Shown here: in pieces, positions 16,178-27,912 of the stretch
How the letters are laid out: every line of letters starts with the position of its first letter
How positions within the stretch are numbered: the first letter of the stretch is position 1
Assembly: GCF_005930475.1 (NCBI RefSeq)
Contig: NZ_SJEW01000054.1
Location: forward strand, 1 to 34,153
Direction: 5' to 3'
DNA length: 34,153 bases
Source of the DNA: Modestobacter altitudinis
GTDB lineage: Bacteria > Actinomycetota > Actinomycetes > Mycobacteriales > Geodermatophilaceae
Program-made: the position numbers and the translations under genes
Notes under the pieces: generated by a model
The model's database searches: none
The model's input: the letters and a program-made list of their open reading frames with translations, nothing else
Told to the model about the DNA's origin: nothing

Positions 16178-16765
16178 ATGACGGAGACCGTAGAACGGGT
16201 GCTGCCGTGGAGCGCCGGCAGCTGGACGACCGCGCCCGCCGCCGTCGTCGAGGAGGGGCCCGACCTGCTGGTCACCGCCGTGGAGGGCAGCGATGCCTGG
16301 CGGCACACCAGCTACGGCTTCGTCCACGACGACGCCCACGCGCTGCTCACCCCGCTCGACGGCGCGGTCGAGGTGACCTTCGACGCCGACTTCGACCAGC
16401 AGTTCGACCAGGCCGGGCTGCTGCTGCGGGCCGACCCGGAGACCTGGCTGAAGAGCGGGGTCGAGTTCTCTGACGGGGCTCTGCAGCTCGGTGCGGTGGT
16501 CACCCTCGGCCGCTCCGACTGGTCGGTGGCGCCGGTCCCGGGGTGGGCCGGGCGCCGGGTCACCGTCCGGGCCAGCCGCGACGGGGACGCCGTCACAGTC
16601 CGGGCCCGGGTGCACGACGAGCCGTTCCGGCTGGTCCGCCTCGCGCCCTTCCCGGCCGGGGCGACCGTGCTGGCCGGGCCCTACTGCTGCGCGCCCACGC
16701 GGGCCGGCCTGGTCGTCCGCTTCCGGCGCTGGACCACCGGCCCGGCCGACACAGCGCTGCACTGA
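16178..16765 (+). CDS. DUF1349 domain protein (concanavalin-like fold, YesU-like)
   Basis: A 195-residue single-domain protein of the DUF1349 family, whose known structures have a concanavalin-like beta-sandwich. Characteristic stretches are DFDQQFDQAGLLLRADPE (about 69-86), LKSGVEFSDG (about 89-98) and the SDWS motif (about 112-115). The Bacillus homologue YesU lies in a rhamnogalacturonan-utilisation cluster, matching the glycosidase surroundings here. Binding or hydrolysis of sugars is plausible, but no activity is established that I can name. It resembles the C-terminal sandwich of the two GH43 proteins in general fold. ATG 16178 is fixed by the adjacent -10 element; the reading frame is open further upstream, but that part overlaps the HNH promoter and is not protein-like. 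Confidence 0.85.
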   Translation: MTETVERVLPWSAGSWTTAPAAVVEEGPDLLVTAVEGSDAWRHTSYGFVHDDAHALLTPLDGAVEVTFDADFDQQFDQAGLLLRADPETWLKSGVEFSDGALQLGAVVTLGRSDWSVAPVPGWAGRRVTVRASRDGDAVTVRARVHDEPFRLVRLAPFPAGATVLAGPYCCAPTRAGLVVRFRRWTTGPADTALH

Positions 16766-16840
16766 TCGCCAGGGGCATGCTCTCGGCGCACCGGCTACCG
16801 CTGGATGGCAGGGGCCCGGACGGCGCGGCGAGGGGGTCGG

Positions 16841-16846
16841 CAGGAT
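16841..16846 (+). promoter_or_regulatory. Putative -10 element of the leaderless GH3 gene
   Basis: CAGGAT followed by 6 nt and then GTG 16853. The same hexamer and spacing precede the aminotransferase at 32958. No -35 is obvious. Confidence 0.5.
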
Positions 16847-16852
16847 CGGGGG

Positions 16853-19081
16853 GTGACCGCCACCACGCCGCCGGACCCCACGTCGCTGCCTCTCGAGCAG
16901 AAGGTGCTGCTCCTCTCCGGCCAGGACTTCTGGTCCACCCCTGCGGTCGCCGACGCCGGGCTGCCGTCGGTCGTGCTGACCGACGGGCCGCACGGCGTCC
17001 GCCGCCAGCAGGGCGAGTTCGACCAGATCGGACTGCTGGAGAGCGTCCCGGCCACCTGCTTCCCGCCTGCGGTCGCCGTCGGCTCCAGCTGGGACCCCGA
17101 GGTGGCCGAGCGGATCGGTGCCGCCGTCGGCGTCGAGGCCCGGGCCATCGGGGTCCCCGTCGTCCTGGGCCCGGGGGTGAACATCAAGCGGTCGCCGCTG
17201 GGCGGGCGCAACTTCGAGTACTACTCCGAGGACCCGCTGCTGGCCGGCGTGCTCGGCGCCGCCCACGTGCGCGGTCAGCAGGGCGAGGGCGTCGGCGCCT
17301 CGGTGAAGCACTTCGCGGCCAACAACCAGGAGACCCAGCGCATGCAGGTCAGCGCGGACGTCGACGAGCGGACGCTGCGCGAGATCTACCTGCCTGCCTT
17401 CGAGCGGGTGGTCACCGAGTCCCGGCCGGCGACCGTCATGTGCGCCTACAACAAGGTCAACGGCGTCTACGCCTCCCAGCACCACTGGCTGCTCACCGAG
17501 GTGCTCCGCGAGGAGTGGGGCTTCCGCGGCGCGGTCGTCTCCGACTGGGGCGCGGTCGACGACCGGGTGGCGGCGCTGGAGGCCGGGCTGGACCTGCAGA
17601 TGCCCGGTGACCACGGTGCCGGCAACGCCCTCGTCGTCGACGCCGTCCGGGCCGGCCGGCTGGACGAGGCGGTCGTCGACCGCAGCGTCCGGCGGGTGGC
17701 CGCCCTCGCCGGGCTGGTCGCCGAACCCACGGCCGGCTTCGACGCCGACGCCCACCACGCGCTGGCCCGCGAGCTCGCCGCCGGCTGCGCGGTCCTGCTG
17801 AAGAACGACGGCAGCACCCTGCCGCTGGCCGCCGGCGCCCGGGTCACCGTGGTCGGTGAGTTCGCCCGCACCCCGCGCTTCCAGGGCGGTGGCAGCTCGC
17901 ACGTCAACGCCACCCGGGTCGACGACGCGCTCACCGCCCTGCGCGACGCCGTGGACGTGACCTTCGCGCCCGGGTTCACCCTCGACGGCTCCGGGGACGC
18001 GACGGCGCTGCGCGAGGAGGCGGTCGCCGCCGCCCGCGGTGCCGAGGTCACCGTGGTCTTCGCCGGGCTGGCCGAGGCCGACGAGTCCGAGGGCTTCGAC
18101 CGCACGACGCTGGACCTGCCCGCCGCCCAGGTCGACCTCATCCGGGCGGTGGCCGCGGTCAGCCTCCGCACCGTCGTCGTCCTCTCCACCGGCAGCGTCG
18201 TCTCGCTGGAGGGCTGGCACGACGACGTCGACGCCGTGCTCGCCGGCTTCCTGCTCGGCCAGGCCGGCGGCAGCGCGCTCGCCGACCTGCTCACCGGCGC
18301 GGTCGACCCCTCGGGTCGGCTGGCCGAGACGATCCCGCTCCGGCTGCAGGACACCCCCGCCTACCTGGCCTTCCCCGGCGAGCAGGGGCACGTCCGCTAC
18401 GGCGAGGGCGTGATGGTCGGCTACCGGCACTTCACGACCGCCGAGCAGCCGGTGCGCTACCCGTTCGGTCACGGCCTCAGCTACACGACGTTCCAGACCA
18501 CCGACCTGCAGGTCCGCACCCGGGGTGCCGACGGCGCGACGGTCACGGTGACGGTGACCAACACCGGGGAGCGGGCCGGCCGGCACGTGGTGCAGGTCTA
18601 CGTCGCCACCGACGCCGGGCCGGTCCGCCGCCCGGCCCGGGAGCTGCGCGCGTTCACCAAGGTGTCGCTGGCCGCGGGCGAGTCCACGTCCGTGGCGTTC
18701 GAGCTGGACCGGCGCGCCTTCGCGTACTGGGACGTCCGCGAGCACGACTGGGTCGTCGCGCCGGGGGAGTACACGGTGCAGGTCGGCGCCAGTGCGGCCG
18801 ACGTCGTCGACCAGCGCACGGTGACGCTGGCCGGCGACGAGGTCGTGCCGGAGCTGACGATGCAGTCCTCGGTCGCCGAGTGGTTCGCCCACCCGGTGGC
18901 CGGCCCCCAGCTGCTCGAGGGGTTCCTGGCGACCATGCCCGAGGGCGCCGCGGAGATGCACGCCGGGATGCTGCAGATGATCGGCTCCATGCCGATGCGC
19001 CGGTTCACCGCCGACTTTGGCGCGGCCGTCCCCGCCGCGGAGCTGGAGCGGTTGATGGCCGCGGCGCGGGCCGCCCGCTGA
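16853..19081 (+). CDS. Glycoside hydrolase family 3 (beta-glucosidase/beta-xylosidase type)
   Basis: A 742-residue retaining GH3 enzyme: (beta/alpha)8-like domain (about 1-300), alpha/beta sandwich (about 310-540), fibronectin-III-like domain (about 560-660) and an acidic C-terminal tail. Substrate-pocket motifs LTDGPHGVR, GRNFEYYSEDP and KHFAANNQE are intact. The nucleophile is D231 in VVSDWGA, and the acid/base lies in DESEGFDR (E411-E413). No inserted PA14 domain and no signal peptide are seen. GTG 16853 is favoured by the adjacent -10; an ATG at 16805 would add 16 low-complexity residues. It is followed after one base by a LysR-type gene. It probably removes beta-linked glucose or xylose after rhamnose removal, e.g. 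from rutinose-type or xyloglucan-like structures (inference). Confidence 0.92.
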   Translation: MTATTPPDPTSLPLEQKVLLLSGQDFWSTPAVADAGLPSVVLTDGPHGVRRQQGEFDQIGLLESVPATCFPPAVAVGSSWDPEVAERIGAAVGVEARAIGVPVVLGPGVNIKRSPLGGRNFEYYSEDPLLAGVLGAAHVRGQQGEGVGASVKHFAANNQETQRMQVSADVDERTLREIYLPAFERVVTESRPATVMCAYNKVNGVYASQHHWLLTEVLREEWGFRGAVVSDWGAVDDRVAALEAGLDLQMPGDHGAGNALVVDAVRAGRLDEAVVDRSVRRVAALAGLVAEPTAGFDADAHHALARELAAGCAVLLKNDGSTLPLAAGARVTVVGEFARTPRFQGGGSSHVNATRVDDALTALRDAVDVTFAPGFTLDGSGDATALREEAVAAARGAEVTVVFAGLAEADESEGFDRTTLDLPAAQVDLIRAVAAVSLRTVVVLSTGSVVSLEGWHDDVDAVLAGFLLGQAGGSALADLLTGAVDPSGRLAETIPLRLQDTPAYLAFPGEQGHVRYGEGVMVGYRHFTTAEQPVRYPFGHGLSYTTFQTTDLQVRTRGADGATVTVTVTNTGERAGRHVVQVYVATDAGPVRRPARELRAFTKVSLAAGESTSVAFELDRRAFAYWDVREHDWVVAPGEYTVQVGASAADVVDQRTVTLAGDEVVPELTMQSSVAEWFAHPVAGPQLLEGFLATMPEGAAEMHAGMLQMIGSMPMRRFTADFGAAVPAAELERLMAAARAAR

Positions 19082-19082
19082 G

Positions 19083-19985
19083 GTGGAGGTGACCGCGCAC
19101 GCCCTGCGGTACTTCGTGGCGGTGAGCGAGGAGCTGCACTTCGGGCGAGCGGCCGCCCGGCTGCACCTCACGACCCCGTCGCTGAGCGAGCAGGTGGCGA
19201 AGTTGGAGAAGCAGTTGGGGGTGGAGCTGTTCGTGCGCAGCCCCCGGGGTGTCGAGCTGACCGACGCCGGGCTCGAGCTCCTGCCGCTGGCCCGGGCGGC
19301 CATGGACGCCCACGACGCGGTCGCCGACTGGGCCGCGGCGCGGGCCCGCGCGCAGACCGGGACAGTTCGGGTCGGGGTCTTCGCGGCGGTCGCCTCCGCC
19401 GTCCGCCGCGACGCCTTGCAGCTGATGGCGGCCCGCCACCCGGAGATGCTGCTCGTGTCCCGCCGCATGGGGTCCCAGGAGCAGCTCGCGGCGCTGCGCA
19501 CCGGGCATCTGGACGTCGCCTTCCTCCCGCAACCCATGCCGGAGGCGCTGCCCGGGATCCGCTGGGCCACGGTGTCGCGGCAGTCGCGGGTGCTCATGCT
19601 GCCCGCGGGGCACCCGCTGGCCGACCGCCGCGAGGTGGACCTGCAGGAGACCAACGGCGAGCTGTTCGTCATGGCTGCCGTGGACCCGGCCGGGGCCGCT
19701 CGTTGGCTGGTCGACCCCCGGGCGGACGGGAGTTCACCGGCACGGGGACCGGTCGCCGCCGACTTCGAGGAGGTGCTCGACCTGGTCGCTGCAGAGCGCG
19801 GGGTCAACATCACCGGTGCCGACGCCGCGCAGCACTACCGGCGCCCGGGCATCGTGTTCGTGCCGCTGACCGGGGTCGAGGATGCGCTCGCCGCCCTGTG
19901 CTGGCGGGCGGACGAGCGCGACACGGCCGTGCTCGCCTACGTCGCGACCGCCCGCCGGCTGGCTGCTGCGGCTACAGCCGGATGA
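19083..19985 (+). CDS. LysR-family transcriptional regulator
   Basis: A 300-residue LysR-type regulator. The N-terminal winged HTH is clear (residues 1-62: LRYFVAVSEELHFGRAAARL, then TPSLSEQVAKLEKQLGVELF), followed by a two-lobed effector-binding domain (about 90-290). It starts one base after the GH3 stop; GTG 19083 and GTG 19089 are both possible. Unlike most LysR genes it is not divergent from its likely target but is the last gene of the GH3 unit, so it may control that unit or the other sugar operons; no dedicated LacI or AraC regulator is seen in this island. Its 3' end overlaps the convergent metallo-hydrolase gene by 14 bp. Confidence 0.9.
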   Translation: MEVTAHALRYFVAVSEELHFGRAAARLHLTTPSLSEQVAKLEKQLGVELFVRSPRGVELTDAGLELLPLARAAMDAHDAVADWAAARARAQTGTVRVGVFAAVASAVRRDALQLMAARHPEMLLVSRRMGSQEQLAALRTGHLDVAFLPQPMPEALPGIRWATVSRQSRVLMLPAGHPLADRREVDLQETNGELFVMAAVDPAGAARWLVDPRADGSSPARGPVAADFEEVLDLVAAERGVNITGADAAQHYRRPGIVFVPLTGVEDALAALCWRADERDTAVLAYVATARRLAAAATAG

Positions 19986-21045
19986 CGTCGAGGTCTGACG
20001 GCGCGACGATCTCCCCGCGGTAGCCGATGCTGCGCGCCGCGTCCCGCGCCTTCCTGAGGTAGACGGCAGGCGGCTGCGGCGTGGGCGTGTAGTGGCAGAA
20101 CACCAACTTCTCCGCGCCCGCGGCCTTGGCCACCGCCGGCAGGTCCCGCACGTTCGAGTGCGCTTCGTAGAGGTGCTGGCGCAGCGCGGCGCCCTGCGCG
20201 GCCGGCAGGCCCGCCGCGAGCTCGTCGACCCGGTCGTTGTCCTGGCACTCGTGCACGAGCACGTCGCAGCCCTGCGCAAGGCCGATCAGGTTCTGGTCGG
20301 GTGCCGCGGTGTCGCCGGAGAAGACGACGACCTTCCCGGTGCGCTTGACGGTGAAGCGGTAGGCGTAGGCGTTGGGCACCTCGGCGCCGTGGAACACGCG
20401 GGTCGCCTCGACCGTCACGTTCTCGTCCTCCATCACCGGGCTCGCCGCGGCTGCCACCGTCACGTCGTGCGCCGTCACCGGTGGGAAGGGCGGGAACCCG
20501 CCGCCGGTGGTGAACAGGCCGATGTCCTGGGCGAAGGTCCGGGCCTCGATCCCATCGACCTTGGCGGCCATGTCCGGCGGGCCCCACAGGTCCAGCGTCG
20601 CCAGACCCGGCCGGGTGACCCAGCCGTGCAGCAGCAGGTCGGGCAGCCCGGAGGTGTGGTCAAAGTGGTGGTGGGTGATGAAGGCGTGCCGCACGGCGGC
20701 GAAGCCGAGCCCGGACTGCACGAGCTGCCGGGCGGTGTCCAGCCCACAGTCGACCAGGTAGACGACGTCGTTGACCACGAGGGCGATCGCCGGCTTGGCC
20801 AGACCGGGGTTCACCACGGGTCCGCCGTCGACGCCGAGCATCACGATCCGGTCGCCGGAGATGTCCTTGTTGCCCGCTTGGGCTGGCGTCGTCCCGAACC
20901 GGGTCATCGCGCCCGCGACGGCGGCCGTGCCGCCGGCCAGGACGGCGGACTTCAGCAGGGTCCGTCGGGAGGCCGTGGCGGCGAGCGGGTCGGCGTCGGG
21001 CCGTTCGGCCGAGTCGGTCGGGTGGGCGTCGCACATGTCGGTCAC
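19972..21045 (-). CDS. Tat-exported metallo-beta-lactamase-fold hydrolase
   Basis: A 357-residue MBL-superfamily hydrolase. The N-terminus carries a twin-arginine signal, SRRTLLKSAVLAGG (R27, R28) followed by a hydrophobic stretch and a likely AQA-G cleavage site near residue 57, so it is exported folded with its metals. The core motif HHHFDH (125-130), a later SGDTAAPD and FCHYTP complete the binuclear-metal site set. The closest types by feel are arylsulfatase/RNase Z-like members, but the substrate is not predictable. A GTG at 21045 or ATG at 21036 is possible; both leave the Tat signal intact. It is divergent from the SGNH hydrolase gene across 137 bp and overlaps the LysR gene tail to tail. 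Confidence 0.88.
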   Translation of the reverse strand: MTDMCDAHPTDSAERPDADPLAATASRRTLLKSAVLAGGTAAVAGAMTRFGTTPAQAGNKDISGDRIVMLGVDGGPVVNPGLAKPAIALVVNDVVYLVDCGLDTARQLVQSGLGFAAVRHAFITHHHFDHTSGLPDLLLHGWVTRPGLATLDLWGPPDMAAKVDGIEARTFAQDIGLFTTGGGFPPFPPVTAHDVTVAAAASPVMEDENVTVEATRVFHGAEVPNAYAYRFTVKRTGKVVVFSGDTAAPDQNLIGLAQGCDVLVHECQDNDRVDELAAGLPAAQGAALRQHLYEAHSNVRDLPAVAKAAGAEKLVFCHYTPTPQPPAVYLRKARDAARSIGYRGEIVAPSDLDVIRL

Positions 21046-21130
21046 TGCCTTTGTCTGTCGGCGCGTGGCGCGGCCTCGGTGCCGGGCTGCGGGACTGCCC
21101 GGTCAGTGTCAGCCGCCTGCCGTCACCGAC

Positions 21131-21158
21131 TCCACGTGGACCTCCCGAACGAGCGTTA
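21131..21158. promoter_or_regulatory. Palindromes in the metallo-hydrolase/SGNH divergent region
   Basis: The 137-bp region between the divergent starts contains a perfect 10-bp palindrome TCCACGTGGA (21131-21140) and, next to it, GAACGAGCGTTA (21147-21158), which has AACG-AG-CGTT symmetry and partly resembles a LexA box. Possible operators; weakly supported. Confidence 0.3.
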
Positions 21159-21170
21159 GGGACGGTGGGG

Positions 21171-21176
21171 AAGGCT
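21171..21176 (+). promoter_or_regulatory. Putative -10 element of the leaderless SGNH hydrolase gene
   Basis: AAGGCT ends 6 nt before ATG 21183, the spacing shared by the other leaderless candidates in this window. No ribosome site lies in the gap. Confidence 0.4.
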
Positions 21177-21182
21177 GCAGTC

Positions 21183-24307
<3,125 letters not shown>

Positions 24308-24367
24308 TCATGGTGTCCTGATGCTGCACGGACTGCAAACATGCGCTGCCTGCACGGCGCGCCGGCC

Positions 24368-24922
24368 TCAGCCGGCCGGCTCGTCCAGGGCGTCGGCGAC
24401 CCCGACCGCGGTCATGCCCGACCACGTGTCGCCGACGTGGTGGGCCAGCACCATGAGGTCGCGCAGCTCCCCGTCGCGGTCGCGGATCTGGTCGCGGAGC
24501 AGCGCCTCGCCGGTGAAGCCCAGCGCGGTGAACAGCGTCAGGGCCGGTCCCTGGCCGGGCACCACCTCGACGACCAGCTTCCGCAGCCCCGCCTCGACGG
24601 CCTGCACCAGGGCGTGCCGCGCCAGGTCGCGACCGAGGCCGGTGCCGCGGGCCGCAGGAGCCACGACCAGGCGGACCTCGCCGACGTGGTCCGACCACCC
24701 GGACAGCGGCAGGACGGCGACGTAGCCGCACACCCCGCCGTCCTCCCCGGTCCCCGGGACGGCGACCCACCGGGAGCCACCGGCCGGCTCGGCGGCCCAG
24801 GCGTGCACGGTGGCGGGGTCGCTGACGTCCTCCCTGATGAACGTGCGGTCGCCGTCGGGCAGGTCGCGGAAGAAGGCCACCAGGGCCTCGGCGTGGTCGG
24901 CGGAGAGCGGGACGATGGTCAC
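24368..24922 (-). CDS. GNAT-family N-acetyltransferase
   Basis: A 184-residue GNAT acyltransferase. The acetyl-CoA-binding motif A is visible as RLVVAPAARGTGLGRDLARHAL (split here for reading: VVAPAARGTGLGRDL, about 85-99), followed by LGFTGEALLRDQI near residue 138. GTG 24922 overlaps the PhaC stop (GTGA), so it is the last gene of the acyl-CoA ligase/PHA synthase operon. The acceptor substrate is unknown; a link to polymer or acyl-CoA metabolism is suggested only by the operon. Confidence 0.87.
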   Translation of the reverse strand: MTIVPLSADHAEALVAFFRDLPDGDRTFIREDVSDPATVHAWAAEPAGGSRWVAVPGTGEDGGVCGYVAVLPLSGWSDHVGEVRLVVAPAARGTGLGRDLARHALVQAVEAGLRKLVVEVVPGQGPALTLFTALGFTGEALLRDQIRDRDGELRDLMVLAHHVGDTWSGMTAVGVADALDEPAG

Positions 24923-26043
24923 TGCTCCGCTCCTGTCGTGCGGCGGTCGGGGCCCTCGTCGCTGACGTCGTCGCTCCGCCGGCGGAGGAAGTCGATGATC
25001 GTGGGCACCGTCGTCCGGGCCGCCGTCCGGCCGACGACGAGCCCCATGTGCCCGGCGTCCAGCGCCAGCTCGTGCTTGTCCGCGGAGCCGACCAGCTCGA
25101 TCAGCGGCGCGGTCGCGGCGGTCGGCACGATGTGGTCGCGGGTGGCCCGGACCGTCAGGAAGGGCAGCGTGACGTCCCGCAGGTGCACGGTGTCACCGCC
25201 CAGGCTCAGCCGGTCGGTGAGCATCCCGTTGTCGCGCAGCAGCATCTGCACCGCCTGACGTGCCGCGGCTCCCGGGAACGGCACGTGGTCGTCCGACCAG
25301 CCGGTCATCGCCTGGTAGGCGGCCACGTACTCGTCGTTCCACAGCCGCTCCCACAGGGTCACGTACCGGGTCACCTCGGCCACCGGGGTCAGCGCCTTGA
25401 ACCCCTGGAGCACGACCTGCGGGGGCACGTTGCCCGCGCTGTCGACGACGTCGCCGACCTCGAGGCCGCCGGAGGCGAAGACGTCGGCGAGCGGGCCCAG
25501 GTGCCGGAAGTCGACCGGGGTGGCCAGCACGGTGAGGCTGCGCACCGGTGCCTCGGGGTGGTGCGCGGCGTAGAGCAGCGCGAGGTCCCCGCCGAAGCAG
25601 TAGCCGACCATGGTCAGCTCCTCGGTGCCCGAACGCTCGAGCACCCGGGCCACGGCCGCCGGGACGTAGTCGTCGACGTAGTCCTCGAGTTGGTTGTGCG
25701 CGTCCCGCTCGTCGGGCTCACCCCAGTCGAGGAGGTAGACGTCGAACCCCGCGGCGAGCAGCTGCTCCACGAAGCTGTTGCCCGGGGTCAGGTCGAGGAT
25801 GTAGCTGCGGCTGATCAGGCTGAAGACGATCAGCAGCGGCGGCGAGTGCCGGACGTCGTCGTTGCGGTAGTGCCACAACTGGGTGCGGCCCTGCTGCCAG
25901 ACGACGTCCTTCGGGGTCTGGCCGATCCCCGGGCGGTCGGCGCCGGCGACCAGCCGGATGCCGTTACGCGCCCGGAGGGCGTTGCGTTCGACGTCGCGCC
26001 GGACGCGGTCCAGCACCGTCTGCGGGTTCGGCACACTCGGCAT
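24919..26043 (-). CDS. phaC: Class III-type poly(R)-hydroxyalkanoate synthase (PhaC-like)
   Basis: A 374-residue PHA synthase-like alpha/beta hydrolase that would polymerise (R)-3-hydroxyacyl-CoA into storage polyester. The lipase-box-like GYCFGG has the catalytic C149 in place of serine, the hallmark of PhaC; D303 in TRDHIVP and H332 in AGHMGL complete the triad. DWGEPD (about 106-111) is also typical. The length matches class III/IV synthases (about 355-380), shorter than class I/II (about 560-600); these need a small partner subunit, and the gene just upstream encodes a candidate. ATG 26043 has GAGGAG five or so bases upstream, inside the end of the preceding gene. An alternative is a PhaC-like acyltransferase with another substrate. 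Confidence 0.87.
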   Translation of the reverse strand: MPSVPNPQTVLDRVRRDVERNALRARNGIRLVAGADRPGIGQTPKDVVWQQGRTQLWHYRNDDVRHSPPLLIVFSLISRSYILDLTPGNSFVEQLLAAGFDVYLLDWGEPDERDAHNQLEDYVDDYVPAAVARVLERSGTEELTMVGYCFGGDLALLYAAHHPEAPVRSLTVLATPVDFRHLGPLADVFASGGLEVGDVVDSAGNVPPQVVLQGFKALTPVAEVTRYVTLWERLWNDEYVAAYQAMTGWSDDHVPFPGAAARQAVQMLLRDNGMLTDRLSLGGDTVHLRDVTLPFLTVRATRDHIVPTAATAPLIELVGSADKHELALDAGHMGLVVGRTAARTTVPTIIDFLRRRSDDVSDEGPDRRTTGAEQ

Positions 26044-26374
26044 GGGGCTCCTCGACGTCGGGGTGGCGTGCGGCGGGCGGCCGGGCGGGCCGGCGCCGTT
26101 CGAGCTCCAGCTGCACGCTCAGCCGCCGGACCTCCCGGTCCAGTGCGCCGATCTGGGTCCGCAGCCGGCTCACGTCGCTGCCGGCGGGCAGGTTGAGCAG
26201 GTGCCAGGCGCGGGCGGAGACGCCCTCGGCCGAGCTGCGCGCCAGCGCCTGCGCCCGCCGCAGCACGGCGGCGCCGACGGCGAAGGACGGCGTGCGGACC
26301 AGCCGGTCGGCGTGCGGGGTGACCCGGCGCTCGGCGGCGTCGTAGGCCTGCCGCCACAACGGTGCCTCCGTCAT
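25964..26374 (-). CDS. Small PhaE/phasin-like protein, putative PHA synthase partner subunit
   Basis: A 136-residue protein between acyl-CoA ligase and PhaC. The central part has [20 protein letters not shown] (about 61-80), then [16 protein letters not shown]: a short LxLPxxxDVxxL motif leading into a heptad-like coiled coil, the pattern found at the end of PhaE/PhaR subunits and in phasins. The C-terminal tail (about 100-136) is low-complexity and Pro/Arg-rich. ATG 26374 overlaps the ligase stop (ATGA); its 3' end overlaps phaC by 80 bp in another frame. It is much shorter than classical PhaE (about 350 residues) and PhaR (about 200), so this is either a minimal activator subunit or a granule-binding phasin. 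Function inferred from motif and position. Confidence 0.65.
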   Translation of the reverse strand: MTEAPLWRQAYDAAERRVTPHADRLVRTPSFAVGAAVLRRAQALARSSAEGVSARAWHLLNLPAGSDVSRLRTQIGALDREVRRLSVQLELERRRPARPPAARHPDVEEPHAECAEPADGAGPRPARRRTQRPPGA

Positions 26375-27876
26375 CGCGTGCCCACCTCCGCGGGCACCTC
26401 CACCGCGCGACGCAGGATCTTGCCGGTCGGGCCCTTGGGCAGCGCGTCGACCAGCCAGAGCTGCCGCGGGTACTTGTAGGCGGCGACCCGCGCCTTGACG
26501 AACTCGCGGAGCTCGTCGGGGTCGGCGCTGGCACCGGGCTTCAGCGCGACCGCCGCGGCGACCTCCTCGCCGAGGTCGGGGTGGGCGATGCCGATGCAGG
26601 CGACCTCCGCCACGGCGGGGTGCTCGTAGAGCGCCTCCTCGATCTCCCGCGGGTAGACGTTGTACCCGCCGCGGATGATCATCTCCTTCTTGCGGTCGAC
26701 GATGAAGTAGTAGCCGTCCTCGTCCCGCCGGGCCAGGTCGCCGCTGCGGAACCAGCCGTCCGGGATGGCCTTCGCCGTGTCCTCGGGCCGCTGCCAGTAG
26801 CCCTTCATCACGTTCTCGCCGCGGATGGCGATCTCGCCGACCTCGCCCACCGCGACGTCCTTGCCGTCGTCGTCGACCAGCCGCTGCTCCACGCCGCGGA
26901 TGGGCACGCCGATCGACCCGGGCTTGCGCTCGGCGTGCGGGTGGTTGAACGCGGCCACCGGCGAGGTCTCGGACAGCCCGTAGCCCTCCAGCACGATGCA
27001 GCCGAACGTCTCCTCGAACGACCGCATCACCTCCACCGGCATCGCCGACCCGCCGGACACGCACAGCCGCAGCGTCGACACGTCGGCGCCGTCGCGGTCG
27101 GGCGCGTGCAGCATCGCGGAGAACATGGTGGGGACGCCCTCGAACACGGTGACCGAGTCACGCTCGATCACCGCCAGCGCCTTGGCCCCGTCGAAGCGCG
27201 GGATCAGCGTCAGGCACGCGCCGGCCAGCACCCCGGCGTTCAGCGAGCAGGTGAGCCCGAAGACGTGGAACAGCGGTAGGCAGCCCATGATCACGTCGTC
27301 CGGGGTGCCCTCCAGCAGGGTCTCCTCGGTGGTGCGGGCGTTGCTGCCCAGACCGTCGTGGGTGAGCTCCGCGCCCTTGGGCTTCCCGGTGGTGCCGGAG
27401 GTGTAGAGGATGACGGCGGTGTCGCCACCCGCCCGCTCGACCGGCGCCGTGAGGTCCGGCTCACCGGCCATCAGCTCCTCGGGCAGCGCGGCGCCGACGG
27501 TCACCGCGTCGATGCCCACCGTGCCGGCGGCCTCGGTGACGGCGGCCGCCGCCTGCTCACCGGTCACGACGACCCGCGCCCCGGAGTCGGACAGGAAGTA
27601 CTCGACCTCGCGCGCCTTCAGCAGCGGGTTCATCGGCACGACCACCGCCCCGGCCAGCAGCGCGCCGTAGAAGACCACCGGGAAGGACAGCACGTTGGGC
27701 AGCACCATCCCCACCCGGTCGCCGGGTTCCACGCCGCGCGCCCGGAGCCCCGCGGCGACGCGGAAGGCCGCGTCCCGGAACTCGCGGTACGTCATCGACG
27801 CCTCGTCCATCCGCAGCGCGGTGTGGTCGCCCTCCCGCTCCGCGGTGTCCAGCAGGTTCTGTGCCAGGTTGCTCAT
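26371..27876 (-). CDS. Long/medium-chain acyl-CoA ligase (FadD-like, ANL superfamily)
   Basis: A 501-residue adenylate-forming enzyme activating a carboxylic acid to its CoA thioester through an acyl-AMP. Motifs: P-loop [11 protein letters not shown] (about 178-188), [30 protein letters not shown] with the hinge aspartate, and the C-terminal PTGKILRR lysine. The length is normal for FadD-like ligases. ATG 27876 is preceded by a GGGGAG site; it heads a four-gene overlapping operon with the PhaE-like protein, PhaC and a GNAT protein, and is divergent from an SDR gene. It plausibly feeds fatty acids toward hydroxyacyl-CoA and polymer, but the chain length preference is unknown. Confidence 0.92.
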   Translation of the reverse strand: MSNLAQNLLDTAEREGDHTALRMDEASMTYREFRDAAFRVAAGLRARGVEPGDRVGMVLPNVLSFPVVFYGALLAGAVVVPMNPLLKAREVEYFLSDSGARVVVTGEQAAAAVTEAAGTVGIDAVTVGAALPEELMAGEPDLTAPVERAGGDTAVILYTSGTTGKPKGAELTHDGLGSNARTTEETLLEGTPDDVIMGCLPLFHVFGLTCSLNAGVLAGACLTLIPRFDGAKALAVIERDSVTVFEGVPTMFSAMLHAPDRDGADVSTLRLCVSGGSAMPVEVMRSFEETFGCIVLEGYGLSETSPVAAFNHPHAERKPGSIGVPIRGVEQRLVDDDGKDVAVGEVGEIAIRGENVMKGYWQRPEDTAKAIPDGWFRSGDLARRDEDGYYFIVDRKKEMIIRGGYNVYPREIEEALYEHPAVAEVACIGIAHPDLGEEVAAAVALKPGASADPDELREFVKARVAAYKYPRQLWLVDALPKGPTGKILRRAVEVPAEVGTR

Positions 27877-27912
27877 CGTCGACTCCCCCTCGGTCACCAG
27901 CCCCCCGCCTAC

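Noticed and set aside
16157-19813. 1218-codon minus-strand frame opposite the DUF1349, GH3 and LysR genes
   Set aside because: It spans three clear plus-strand genes and has low-complexity composition without family motifs.
21147-21158. Second LexA box upstream of the SGNH gene
   Set aside because: GAACGAGCGTTA matches the core partly, but flanking bases deviate at several positions (about 9 of 12 half-site matches); too weak to call.
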